Of a stretch of DNA of 64,000 bases, positions 47,270 to 56,358 are shown piece by piece (the first letter of the stretch is position 1; the number at the start of each line of letters is the position of its first letter). The notes beneath the pieces are model-generated. The model was not told the DNA's origin, ran no database searches, and saw nothing but the letters and a program-made list of their open reading frames with translations. The stretch comes from Clostridia bacterium (lineage in GTDB: Bacteria > Bacillota > Clostridia > Christensenellales > CAG-314), in the NCBI GenBank assembly GCA_028703495.1, contig JAQVMT010000001.1, forward strand, positions 1-64,000, read 5' to 3'. The translations under genes and the position numbers were made by a program.

Positions 47270-48060
47270 GCGGCGGACTTTACAACACCCACAAGGGCGA
47301 TTTCGATACAAAGAAGGACTTGACCAAGCTTCGCGCCTACGGCGACACGATGAACGACGGCAAAATTCAGATGAGCTTTACTCTCCCGATCAAAAACGAC
47401 GATAAGGGAATGGCTTGCGCTACACAGCTTGCCAAAAGCATGGGACTTGAAGAGCCAAACGTTGCATACCGAAAGAGCCTAGACGACGAGTTTACCTTTT
47501 ATGTGGTTTACGGCACATGCGCGTACAGCGTGGATTATACCAAAATAACCGTAGCCGCCGTCGAGCAGGATACTATGTCCATTCCCCAAACAAATGAGTT
47601 TATCCGCAAGAATATCGGCAGAAAGGTTGTGGTTATCGGTGCAAGCACGGGAACCGACGCCCACACCGTGGGAATAGACGCAATTATGAATATGAAGGGA
47701 TTTGCCGGACACTACGGTTTGGAGCGGTACGATATGCTTACGACCTACAACCTAGGCAGTCAGATCTCCAACGAGGACTTCATCGACAAAGCCTTGGAGG
47801 TCAACGCAGACGTGCTTTTGGTTTCGCAAACGGTCACGCAAAAGGATATTCATATCCAAAATCTCACGAATTTAATCGAATTGCTGGAAGCAAGGGGACT
47901 TCGCGAACGCTTCATCGTAATCTGCGGCGGTGCGCGAATCACTCATGAATTGGCAAAGGAGTTGGGCTTCGATGCAGGCTTCGGCGCAAATACCTATGCC
48001 GACGATGTAGCCACCTTCTTCGTAAATATGCTAGCCGAAAGAGTCAAGGGCGCGGTTTAG
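47266..48060 (+). CDS. kamE: beta-lysine 5,6-aminomutase, beta subunit (B12-binding)
   Basis: This gives a 264-aa subunit. The cobalamin-binding DxHxxG is DAHTVG at residues 131-136, and a lysine stands at 144 (MNMKG), the position that holds PLP in the characterised Clostridium enzyme. The Rossmann domain continues to the end (FIVICGGARITHELAKELGF). It partners KamD. Confidence 0.97.
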   Translation: MSGGLYNTHKGDFDTKKDLTKLRAYGDTMNDGKIQMSFTLPIKNDDKGMACATQLAKSMGLEEPNVAYRKSLDDEFTFYVVYGTCAYSVDYTKITVAAVEQDTMSIPQTNEFIRKNIGRKVVVIGASTGTDAHTVGIDAIMNMKGFAGHYGLERYDMLTTYNLGSQISNEDFIDKALEVNADVLLVSQTVTQKDIHIQNLTNLIELLEARGLRERFIVICGGARITHELAKELGFDAGFGANTYADDVATFFVNMLAERVKGAV

Positions 48061-48113
48061 TCTTCGCTTTAATTAGCAGGAGCGATACCTTTCCGCCCGA
48101 CATTATACCGACC

Positions 48114-48301
48114 TTAAAACGGCGAAAGGGTATCTTATTGCATTACGATAATAATTTTGTTGCACGACAAAAGGGCGAAAATAAGTGTTTCCAAATGCGT
48201 TAGTGCCGCAGGAACGTTAAACTCGGAATTACGGCAAAACGGCGAAAAGTTTTCCTTGTGTTACGTATTAATTTGGTTGCATGGCTAAAACGGCAAAAAG
48301 G
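48114..48301. repeat. diverged direct repeat between kamE and the MutS-like gene
   Basis: About 66 bp beginning AAAACGGCGAAA at 48114 recurs at 48234 with the shared words TTACG, TAATTT, GTTGCA and a final GGC-AAAA. Identity is moderate, roughly 70 percent by eye. Confidence 0.6.
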
Positions 48302-48311
48302 AGTGGACTGT

Positions 48312-49835
48312 ATGATTGATTTGGAGCAAAAGAAAGCCATCGGTTTTTCCTACGTTGTCGAAAACGAAACGATGGGAAAGCTCGGCGAGGATTATTTTAA
48401 GCAACATTCCCTGTACACCTCGGCACAAACCGAGGATTTGTCTGCGGAATACGACAATATCGACATACTTTTGGCTTGCAATGATATTTCCGTGCTCAAA
48501 ACCTTGGAATTTGCGTTAAAAACCGGCAAAAACATCACGAATACTATAAAGAAACTGGGCAGCTTTGTGTTGACCGAGCTTGAATTGTTCCACATAAAGG
48601 AGTTTATGTTGCTTTGTTCAAGCGCGAAAACGTTGCTCGAACGGATTCCCCTCTCAAATATACACATAAACGACGTTACCGATGCTTTGAAAATACTCGA
48701 CAAGGGCGAAACCCTGTCGCCGTCGTTTGCCGTCTACGACAGCTTTGACAGCCGACTTGTAAACATTCGCAAGCAGAAACGCAAGTTTTCCGCAACCGTA
48801 GCACAATTGATAAGAAATTTGGCGGACGAGCGTATCGATTCGCAAATGATATACGCTAAGGAGCAGTACGACCTTTGGGCAACGCGCGAAAACCAAATTG
48901 TTTTCGAGGTTTTGACCGCGCTTTCGGATCGGCTTGCGGCGTATAAGGAAACTCTCTTGCAAAACTCCAAAATGCTGGGGCATATCGAAACGCTAATCTT
49001 TAAAGCAAACATCGCCAAAAAATCGGGCGCGATTCGCCCGATTTTAATTCAATCGACAAGCACCTCTACAAGCAACCTTGACGTTTCAGGTGCGAACCAT
49101 TCGGACGGTTGTAGCAAGAGCTGCGGTTCGTGCGATAGCGAGAACACAAGCAACCTCGGCGTTACCTTTGAGCAGATGTACAATCCATACTATAAATCGC
49201 TACTAAACGGTCGCAGCTACACGCCGATCGACATATCGCTTTGCGTGGGTTCGACGGTTATAAGCGGCGCAAATATGGGCGGAAAGAGTTTCACACTCAA
49301 CACGGTGGCTCTCAACTGCTATTTGGTGACACGCGGTATGTACGTTTACGCCCAAAGTGCGGCTTTGCCCGTATTCGACGAGATTTTCCTTTTAAGCAAG
49401 GAAAACGAGGGACTTGTCGACGGCTTAAGCTCCTTCGGAACGGAGATCGTGCGACTTAACGGCGTACTCGAAAGCATCGAAAAGGGCTTCTGCTTGGTGC
49501 TTATCGACGAGTTCGCACGCGGAACAAACACGGGCGAGGGTACCTCGATTGCCTGCGGTGTCGTGCGCTACTTCAACCAACGCCGTTGCGTAAGCCTTTT
49601 TACCACGCACTTTGACGGAGTTGCCGGCTATGCCGCCGCACATTACCGCGTGAAAGGGCTTAAAGAGGACGTTACAAACGTCGGCACGGTCTACGATATT
49701 ATGAATTACTCCCTCGAACGACAGGCGGGCGATTGGGTCGATAAACAGGCAATTCGCATTTGCGAGCTTCTAAAACTGTCACCGAAACTTCTAAAGGAAA
49801 TAAAGGAAATCGACAAATTCCGAAACGGCGGCTGA
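48312..49835 (+). CDS. kamC: MutS-like ATPase of lysine aminomutase clusters
   Basis: This gives a 507-aa protein with a MutS ATPase domain: Walker A GANMGGKSFTLN (about 319-330), Walker B LVLIDEFARGTNTGEG, and LFTTHFDGV. The N-terminal mismatch-recognition domain of true MutS is missing. MutS/MutL-like genes accompany kamDE in several lysine fermenters and may serve aminomutase reactivation; that role is inference. An unusual serine/threonine-rich insert ahead of Walker A holds CSKSCGSC (about 267-274). No MutL-like partner is seen here. The start at 48312 follows AAGGAGTGG. Confidence 0.82.
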   Translation: MIDLEQKKAIGFSYVVENETMGKLGEDYFKQHSLYTSAQTEDLSAEYDNIDILLACNDISVLKTLEFALKTGKNITNTIKKLGSFVLTELELFHIKEFMLLCSSAKTLLERIPLSNIHINDVTDALKILDKGETLSPSFAVYDSFDSRLVNIRKQKRKFSATVAQLIRNLADERIDSQMIYAKEQYDLWATRENQIVFEVLTALSDRLAAYKETLLQNSKMLGHIETLIFKANIAKKSGAIRPILIQSTSTSTSNLDVSGANHSDGCSKSCGSCDSENTSNLGVTFEQMYNPYYKSLLNGRSYTPIDISLCVGSTVISGANMGGKSFTLNTVALNCYLVTRGMYVYAQSAALPVFDEIFLLSKENEGLVDGLSSFGTEIVRLNGVLESIEKGFCLVLIDEFARGTNTGEGTSIACGVVRYFNQRRCVSLFTTHFDGVAGYAAAHYRVKGLKEDVTNVGTVYDIMNYSLERQAGDWVDKQAIRICELLKLSPKLLKEIKEIDKFRNGG

Positions 49836-49930
49836 TTTTGTCTTCGACGGTCTTTGCCACAGGCTTCAATAACCGAAGGGTTAATCGGGAAATTGCTCAC
49901 GATTAAATTTAACCTTACTAAGACAAATAA

Positions 49931-50080
49931 TTGACAATTGCCGATATTTGTGTTAATTTATATTCGGTACTTTGCTTGCCCACACAAGCTTGGTATAGAA
50001 AAGGCATATAAAAATGTTGTAATCTCCAAAAATAGGCCTTTTAAGGGCTGTCGTTACATAAACGGCAGCCCTTTTTCTGT
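49931..50080 (+). ncRNA. candidate small RNA between the lysine operon and pckG
   Basis: TTGACA (49931-49936), 17 bp and TAATTT (49954-49959) could start a transcript near 49966 that ends at the strong terminator 50045-50076, giving about 110 nt. GAAAAGGC and GGCCTTTT in the middle may pair. No known RNA family is recognised. The terminator may instead just end the lysine operon. Confidence 0.3.
50045..50076 (+). terminator. Rho-independent terminator
   Basis: GGGCTGTCGTT pairs with AACGGCAGCCC (one G-U pair) around a 5-nt loop, followed by TTTTT. It is 210 bases after the MutS-like gene. Confidence 0.85.
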
Positions 50081-50156
50081 GCGAATCCCTTCGCAAATTT
50101 TATTCGATATACAAACAAGAATTATTTGTAGTTATCCTTTCGGATCCTTAACCGCG

Positions 50157-50278
50157 CGGAAAAGCACTTAAGTTGATTTACTTCGATAAAACAACTTCAA
50201 ATTCTTTTCAACGTCGCCAACCGCAAGGAAAAGCACTTATGTGTTTATCTTAGATAAACTACTTCAAATTCTCTTTCA
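50157..50278. repeat. duplication of the pckG 3' end
   Basis: AGGAAAAGCACTTATGTG... to the last codons of pckG (50223-50278) is matched at 50157-50213 by GCGGAAAAGCACTTAAGTTG... and CAACTTCAAATTCTTTTCAA. The unit is about 66 bp with some small gaps. The copy lies just downstream of pckG on its coding strand. Confidence 0.75.
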
Positions 50279-52010
50279 GTGTCTTGAGTTGTGCGGCAAG
50301 CTTTTGAGGAAGCTTATCGCCGAATTTCTTGAAGTGTTCCTCCACAGAGGCAGCTTCGTCGCGCCAAATATTCCTGTCTACAGTCAGAATGTCCTTTAGA
50401 TTCTCCTCCGTGATGTCCAAACCCTTGACGTTGATGTCCTCGGGCGACGGAACGTAACCGATAGGCGTATCCACCGCTCCGATTTTGCCTTCGCATCTGT
50501 CGATAATCCAATCCAAAACACGAACGTTGTCGCCGAAGCCGGGCCAAATGAAGTTGCCGTCATCGTCAAGACGGAACCAGTTTACATTGAAAATCTTGGG
50601 AGCGTTGGCATCGCCCTCGCCCATATCGATCCAGTGTTGGAAATAGTCGCCCATGTTGTAGCCGCAGAAGGGTAGCATAGCCATAGGATCGCGCCTTAGG
50701 ACGCCGACTGCACCCGTTGCCGCCGCCGTCGTTTCACTTGCCATTGATGCGCCCACGAACACACCGTTAACCCAATCCTTAGATTGATACACCAAGGGTG
50801 CGGTTTTTGCACGTCTGCCGCCGAAGATGATAGCCGAAAGCTTAACTCCGTCGGGGTCTTCGAATTTATCCGAAATGCAGGGGCAGTTGATTGCGGGCGC
50901 GGTAAAACGACTGTTGGGGTGCGCACCCTTTGTTCCGTCCGCAGAATCCCACTTTTCGCCCTTCCAGTTGATGGCGTTTTTAGGCGGATTCTTGTCCATT
51001 CCTTCCCACCAAACTGTGTTATTATCGGTATTTAATACCACGTTGGTAAAGATACTGTCCTTTCTCGTACTCAACAGAGCGTTGGGGTTAGACTTCATAT
51101 TAGTGCCTGGCGCAACGCCGAAAAAGCCGTTTTCGGGGTTAACCGCGTAAAAGCCGCCGTCCTTCCCCTTCCTTATCCAAGCGATATCGTCGCCGACAGT
51201 TTCGATTTTGTAGCCCTTGTCCAAATACTCCTTAGGAGGGATTAGCATTGCAAGGTTGGTTTTTCCGCACGCGCTAGGGAACGCCGCCGCAACATATCTC
51301 GTTACGCCGTCAGGCTTGGTTATGCCGAGAATCAGCATATGCTCAGCCATCCAGCCCTCGTTTTTGGCTTGGAAGCTGGCGATTCTCAATGCAAAACACT
51401 TCTTTCCCAACAACACATTGCCGCCGTAGCCGCTGTTAACCGACCAAATAGCGTTGTCTTCCGGGAAGTGGCAAATGTAACGCTTACTCTCGTCAAGCTC
51501 TGCCTTGGCGTGGAAGCCGCGCACAAAGTCGTTGCTTTCTCCCAGCTGCTCTAAAACCTTATCGCCCACTCTGGTCATAATAATCATCGATAAAACAACG
51601 TAAATGCTGTCGGTGACCTCGATTCCGATTTTGGAAAAATTACTTCCAATTGCACCCATAGAATAGGGAATGATGTACATAGTCCTTCCCTTCATGCAGC
51701 CATCGTAAATCCCCTCAAGAAGCTTGTATGCCTCCTGCGGCTCCATCCAGTTGTTTGTGGGTCCCGCATCCTCTTTCTTTTTGCAACAAATAAATGTCCT
51801 GCCCTCAACCCTCGCGACATCGTTTAACGCCGAACGGTGAAGATAGCAATTTGGCAGAAGCTCCTCGTTGAGCTTGATCATCTCACCCGTTTGCATAGCC
51901 TCTTTGCGAAGCTCCTCAATCTGAGCCTTATCACCGGTAATCCAAATAACCCTGTCAGGCTTTGCCAAAGCAACGCAGTTATCCACAAATGCCTTTACCT
52001 TTCGATTCAT
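50259..52010 (-). CDS. pckG: phosphoenolpyruvate carboxykinase (GTP)
   Basis: This gives a 583-aa GTP-type PEPCK. FPSACGKTN (about 244-252) is the kinase P-loop with the reactive Cys; RYVAAAFPSACG, MYIIPYSMG and FGGRRAKTAPLVYQSKDW are further family motifs. It interconverts oxaloacetate and PEP using GTP/GDP. ACCTCC on the plus strand (GGAGGT) precedes the start. In a fermenter it can run toward oxaloacetate and GTP, or support gluconeogenesis from amino acids. Confidence 0.97.
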   Translation of the reverse strand: MNRKVKAFVDNCVALAKPDRVIWITGDKAQIEELRKEAMQTGEMIKLNEELLPNCYLHRSALNDVARVEGRTFICCKKKEDAGPTNNWMEPQEAYKLLEGIYDGCMKGRTMYIIPYSMGAIGSNFSKIGIEVTDSIYVVLSMIIMTRVGDKVLEQLGESNDFVRGFHAKAELDESKRYICHFPEDNAIWSVNSGYGGNVLLGKKCFALRIASFQAKNEGWMAEHMLILGITKPDGVTRYVAAAFPSACGKTNLAMLIPPKEYLDKGYKIETVGDDIAWIRKGKDGGFYAVNPENGFFGVAPGTNMKSNPNALLSTRKDSIFTNVVLNTDNNTVWWEGMDKNPPKNAINWKGEKWDSADGTKGAHPNSRFTAPAINCPCISDKFEDPDGVKLSAIIFGGRRAKTAPLVYQSKDWVNGVFVGASMASETTAAATGAVGVLRRDPMAMLPFCGYNMGDYFQHWIDMGEGDANAPKIFNVNWFRLDDDGNFIWPGFGDNVRVLDWIIDRCEGKIGAVDTPIGYVPSPEDINVKGLDITEENLKDILTVDRNIWRDEAASVEEHFKKFGDKLPQKLAAQLKTLKENLK

Positions 52011-52478
52011 AGAACACCTCCGAACAAATTAATAACACAAAAACCTCGAAAATTGTCATTTTCGAGTTTAACAGTCATACATAAATAATATTGCTAATAC
52101 TACCGCGGCATTTGACATCAGCCATATGCACACGCATAACCAACCGACAAAACGCCTTCGAAAAGCGATTACGAAGCCCGCTCGTTACGCCTCTTTCGTT
52201 TATAACGACTGCCAAAGGTATTATATACCATTGCACCCAAAATAACAACCAAATTACGCCGACATTTAAATATTGCGCATGGGATATAGATCGGTTAATT
52301 GCCAAAGTCAGTTCCACGGTGGATTTTAGTTGTGGAAGCAACCTTGGCAATTAACGGCGACAATTTCTTAAGTAGCAAGGTTTGGAGCTGTCCAAAAGTC
52401 GGTAACGGCAAAGTTAACGTCAAGGGTTGTAGATAATCGGTAGAGATTTTTCGTTGTAAAGCCTTTATCGCAGGCAAA
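52011..52478. other. intergenic region upstream of pckG
   Basis: No gene. It contains copy 2 of the 62-bp palindromic element (52294-52355) and presumably the pckG promoter. Confidence 0.5.
52294..52355. repeat. 62-bp dispersed imperfect palindrome, copy 2
   Basis: GTTAATTGCCAAAG at the left and CTTGGCAATTAAC at the right are terminal inverted repeats. In reverse orientation it matches 40050-40111 across the whole length. Confidence 0.78.
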
Positions 52479-52898
52479 TTAGCGACTTTTCAACAGCCGA
52501 AGGGTGTTGCAAATCCGCCGAAAGCCCTCGTCCGCGTCGTTCGTATCGGCAACCGCCTTTTCCATAGGGCAAATGCCCGTGTTTGCGCGGTTTAGTATCT
52601 TATCGGTCAAGACGTCGTATTCGAAGTAAATATTGCGGTTGCTCAAAATGGTTTGTGCGCTCTTAGACAGTACTTTCGCGTAGACTGCCGTTATGCCTGC
52701 TCTTACAAACAGCAGAGCGGCAGCCTTTCCCACAATCAAGTCCGCCACGCAAAAGCCGCACAAATTTCTGCCTTAGCCGATAAAATCAACCATAGGGGCG
52801 ATTCCGCGTTTATCGCTTGTCAGGACAAGACCGTCTTTGCACAGCGCAATAGTATGACCTTCCAAGCTTTTTTTTGCCAAAATCAAATCCTTGTTCAT
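52479..52898 (-). pseudogene. DUF1893 family protein with in-frame stop
   Basis: From ATG 52898 the frame reads MNKDLILAKKSLEGHTIALC and DKRGIAPMVDFIG, then a TAA at about 52775-52777, then GRNLCGFCVADLIVGKAAAL and VYAKVLSKSAQTILSN in the same frame to 52479. The full length of 139 codons fits DUF1893. The stop replaces a residue in a loop that is often EGK in the family, so a single substitution (for example GAA or AAA to TAA) explains it. It follows the ECF-like gene by 17 bp. Function unknown; either a fresh pseudogene or two fragments. Confidence 0.8.
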
Positions 52899-52915
52899 AA
52901 TTAGCATGGTATCGA

Positions 52916-53497
52916 TTATTCGTTTTTGTCACTTTCGAGAAGTTTTTTAAGTCCCATTACTATAAACGGGACAAGGACGGCTTGAAGTAAAATTCCCAAA
53001 AGACCCGTTTGAATTTGGTTCCAAATCAAAGCAGGTGTAAAGGGCGTAATCGATTGGAAAATCACAACCGACAGCATAAATACAGCTCTGCCGCACACTG
53101 CCGCAAGCAAGACTGCCGGAAATGCCATCCAACCGTTTTCGGATATCCTTTGTGTAAACAGACCGGAGATTGCAGCAAATACAGCCAACTCAACCATCAT
53201 AAACGGAAGCCTTGCCGCCGCGGGCATCGCCGATCCCCAAATCGAGCTAACCAAAAAGCTGACCACGGGCGCGGTAAGCCCTATTCCAAGTCCCCACCAA
53301 AAGCCCAGCAAGCAACCGCCGAGCAGCACGGGCAGATACATCGGCAACCACTGAACGCCGCCGCTTTGTCCGAGCGCAAGGTGTACCAACTGCGGCAACA
53401 GCACGGCAAGCGCAACCACGCCGACGGATATGGCGGCTTTAATGGTTATTTTCTTCTTTAAAGCAAAATTCTTTTTTGTTAATGCGTTTTCAATCAT
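52916..53497 (-). CDS. ECF-transporter S-component-like membrane protein
   Basis: This gives a 193-aa protein with about six hydrophobic helices (ISVGVVALAVLLPQLVHLAL, YLPVLLGGCLLGFWWGLGIG, VVSFLVSSIWG, MVELAVFAAISGLF, and so on). Length, helix pattern and the glycine-rich second/third helix pair are as in ECF substrate-binding (S) subunits. The substrate cannot be told, and no EcfA/T genes are nearby, so it would use shared energising modules. AAAGGAG precedes the start. Confidence 0.72.
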   Translation of the reverse strand: MIENALTKKNFALKKKITIKAAISVGVVALAVLLPQLVHLALGQSGGVQWLPMYLPVLLGGCLLGFWWGLGIGLTAPVVSFLVSSIWGSAMPAAARLPFMMVELAVFAAISGLFTQRISENGWMAFPAVLLAAVCGRAVFMLSVVIFQSITPFTPALIWNQIQTGLLGILLQAVLVPFIVMGLKKLLESDKNE

Positions 53498-53588
53498 TAT
53501 ATAGACTCCTTTGTGTTTTTTGATGAGAGTTTTACTACTTGTGTATTTTTACAGTAGTATTTTTTGTGTTAATCCGACGATTTTCGAG

Positions 53589-53678
53589 GCAAGCCGAAAC
53601 AGGCAACGAAAGCCTCATTTATCGATGCAAGCTAAAATAGGCAACGAAAGCCCATTTTTCGATTGCAAACCAAAGCAG
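53589..53678. repeat. 38-bp tandem repeat
   Basis: GCAAGCCGAAACAGGCAACG at 53589 recurs at 53627 (GCAAGCTAAAATAGGCAACG) and begins again at 53665. It fills part of the 303-bp gene-free space between the ECF-like gene and the aldo/keto reductase gene. Confidence 0.75.
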
Positions 53679-53800
53679 TACGCCTATCTCATTTTAGCGA
53701 TTGTGCAAAATAATCCGAAACCGTCGGAGGAAAGCGGAATCGCTTGCGTACGTTATTGCCATTGATTAGAATGCTATCTTTGCAGGTAAATTAACTCCGA

Positions 53801-54913
53801 TTACTTTTCGAACTCCTCTTTAATGTCTTTGAGCAGTTTTCTTATCGGAAGATGCTGGGGACAAGCAGCTTCGCATTGACCGCAGTCGATGCAATCGGAG
53901 GCTTTGCCGCCGTTTTTGGTACATACCTCGTGGTAGTAGTAATTTGCGTTCCAATTGTGGTAGAGGTCTTTGGTATTCATACAAGCGAACAAATCGGGAA
54001 TGGATATGTTCATCGGACAGCCCGCCGTGCAGTATCTGCAAGCCGTACAGGGTATCAGGTGCATAGCCGCGAAGATATCCTTAACCTTTGCAATTGCATC
54101 AAGCTCCATTTCATTTAAAGGCTTGAAGTTTTGCATAGTGGCGATATTGTCCTCCATTTGCGATAGGTTGCTCATTCCCGAAAGAACCATTAAAATGCCG
54201 TCCAAGCCTGCTGCAAACCGCATAGCATAGCTTGCGTTGCTTCCGCCGTGCAAATTTTGGAATATTTCGGTCGCCTTTTCCGGCAAATTTACGAGGCTGC
54301 CGCCCTTTATCGGTTCCATAACGATGACGGGCTTACCATGCTTTACGCACACCTCGTAGCACTTGCGCGATTGCACGGCTATGTCGTCGAAATCCATATA
54401 GTTCAGCTGTATTTGCACTACCTCGACCTGCGGATATTCAGACAGAATCTGATCCAAGACCTCGGCTCTATCGTGGAAGGAAATTCCGAAGTGTTTGATT
54501 TTACCCTCTCTTTTAAGCTCCAATGCTTGTTCATAAGCGCGACACTGTTTAAACTTCTCGAAATACTCCGCGTTTTGGGCGTGCATCAGATAAAAATCGA
54601 AGTAATCTACGCCGCAAAGCTTCAGTTGGCTGATAAAGAAAGGTCGAATGTCCTCGGCGGTATTGAAGTAATTATCGGTAAGCTTGTTCGTAAGAATGAA
54701 CTCCTCACGCGGATAACGCGCCGAAAGGCAGTCGCGTATTGCCGTCTCGCTCAAGCCGCCCAAATAACCGTGAGCAGTGTCGAAATAGTTAAAACCGGCT
54801 TTGATAAACGCGTCGATCATCTTGGAAAACTCCTCGTAATCCACTTTTTCTTTGGATATCATTGGCAAACGCATACAGCCGAATCCGAAGTTGTTCTTGA
54901 TTTTTTCAAACAT
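53801..54913 (-). CDS. ferredoxin-fused aldo/keto reductase
   Basis: This gives a 370-aa protein. The AKR barrel starts FGFGCMRLPMI, with the catalytic Asp-Tyr region NYFDTAHGYLGGLSE (Asp and Tyr present), KLTDNYFN and HFGISFHDRAEVL. The C-terminus has ferredoxin-like clusters, CTACRYCTAGC and CIDCGQCEAAC. Such proteins are common in anaerobes; the substrate is unknown. Third gene of a likely operon with 55019-56167 and the flavodoxin gene. Confidence 0.9.
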   Translation of the reverse strand: MFEKIKNNFGFGCMRLPMISKEKVDYEEFSKMIDAFIKAGFNYFDTAHGYLGGLSETAIRDCLSARYPREEFILTNKLTDNYFNTAEDIRPFFISQLKLCGVDYFDFYLMHAQNAEYFEKFKQCRAYEQALELKREGKIKHFGISFHDRAEVLDQILSEYPQVEVVQIQLNYMDFDDIAVQSRKCYEVCVKHGKPVIVMEPIKGGSLVNLPEKATEIFQNLHGGSNASYAMRFAAGLDGILMVLSGMSNLSQMEDNIATMQNFKPLNEMELDAIAKVKDIFAAMHLIPCTACRYCTAGCPMNISIPDLFACMNTKDLYHNWNANYYYHEVCTKNGGKASDCIDCGQCEAACPQHLPIRKLLKDIKEEFEK

Positions 54914-55018
54914 AGTTTTTTCTCCTTATCCTAATACAAACGTCGTTAGGGATATTTATCCTCCGCGTCCGTTGAAGTCGATCGATATTGTACATTATAC
55001 TATAAATCTGCGCAAACG

Positions 55019-56167
55019 TCATGGCTTTTTGAAGATTTTTCGAGCTTGGCGCATATTTTCGATTATATTAACGCCAAAGGGGCAACGCCTTTCGCAGGCT
55101 CCGCACTCAATGCAATCGCAGGCTTTGGCGGTTAAGGCTGCGTAGTGTTCGCGAACGGTTTCCGGGATAGCCCCTTGTGTCTTCGCTAAATTCAAGAATT
55201 TCGTAACCGTTGCTATGTCGATACCTTTGGGGCAGGGAGCGCAGTGTCCGCAGTACATACAGTTGCCGCTCCATTTTATTTTGGGGAAGGTGGCAAAAAC
55301 CCTTGCATAGTCCTTTTCCTCAACGGTCGCGTTTTCGAAATCAAGAGTTTTTTTAAGGTCGTCTGCCGACCTTGCGCCGGACATAACCGAAGCAACGCCC
55401 GGTCGCGAAAGTGCGTAAGCAATGCATTGCGCAACGCTCATCGCAACGCCTGCGGGAGAATCCGCCGTCAAAAGTTGTCCCCCTCCGAAAGCCTTCATAA
55501 CCGTAATGCCCACGCCCGAGCTTTGACAGAGCTCATACAGCTTTTCGCGCGAGGGGTCGAGGTTGAAAAGAGGCTTCTCATAGCTTTCGCTTGCCCAAAG
55601 AGCTTCTACATCCTCGTCACCGGGCAGTAAATCGTAGCATGGATTGACCGAAAACATCAAAACGTCGATGAGTCCGCTTTCGACTGCTTCAAGGGCGATT
55701 ATCGGATTATGACTGCTAATGCCGACCGAGCGTACGACTCCCTGTCGCTTGAGGTCTTGCGCATATTTCATAATGCCGTCGTCTACAATTTGACGCCAAA
55801 GCTCTACGCTGTCGACGTAGTGTATCATTCCCACGTCCAAATAGTCCGTGTCGAGCTGTTTAAGCGAAAGTTCAAGGTTTTGCTTAACCTCGTCAATATT
55901 TCTTGTGACCGCATACTGATCGTTTTGCCATTTCGTGCATAAATGCGATTGCAAAACGAATTGCTTGCGAACGGACTGAAGCGCGCTTCCCACGCGGTAC
56001 CGCATATCGGGATTCGGACTGTATAAATCCATTACGTTAATGCCCGCATTCAACGCAATTTCAAACAGCTTATCGGTTTCGGCTTGACTCTTTCCGATAA
56101 ACCCTTCGCACCCCAATCCCAATTCACTTACCGTTATGCCGGTATTGCCTAATTCTCTGTATTTCAT
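55019..56167 (-). CDS. ferredoxin-fused aldo/keto reductase
   Basis: This gives a 382-aa paralogue of the preceding gene type: ELGLGCEGFIGKSQAETDKL, NVMDLYSPNPDMR (the AKR Asp-Tyr segment), VRSVGISSHNPIIALEAVES, and the C-terminal CMYCGHCAPC and CIECGACERRC cluster motifs. It differs clearly from the 53801 protein, so the pair is not a recent duplicate. It is 105 bp upstream of it on the same strand. Confidence 0.9.
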   Translation of the reverse strand: MKYRELGNTGITVSELGLGCEGFIGKSQAETDKLFEIALNAGINVMDLYSPNPDMRYRVGSALQSVRKQFVLQSHLCTKWQNDQYAVTRNIDEVKQNLELSLKQLDTDYLDVGMIHYVDSVELWRQIVDDGIMKYAQDLKRQGVVRSVGISSHNPIIALEAVESGLIDVLMFSVNPCYDLLPGDEDVEALWASESYEKPLFNLDPSREKLYELCQSSGVGITVMKAFGGGQLLTADSPAGVAMSVAQCIAYALSRPGVASVMSGARSADDLKKTLDFENATVEEKDYARVFATFPKIKWSGNCMYCGHCAPCPKGIDIATVTKFLNLAKTQGAIPETVREHYAALTAKACDCIECGACERRCPFGVNIIENMRQARKIFKKP

Positions 56168-56358
56168 ATTGCACCTTAATTGAAATTAATTCCGCTCCTG
56201 CTCAACGGCAGAAGCCCAAAAACGTTGAGTTTTTCAAACTCTATATCCATCTGTCTTTCACACTCCGCCGACCATGGACGGCAGGAGGTTTATATTTGTT
56301 ATACAAATCTCGTTGATAATAGTTGCCGCATAGCAATTAATGTCACTGCTGAAAGGAT

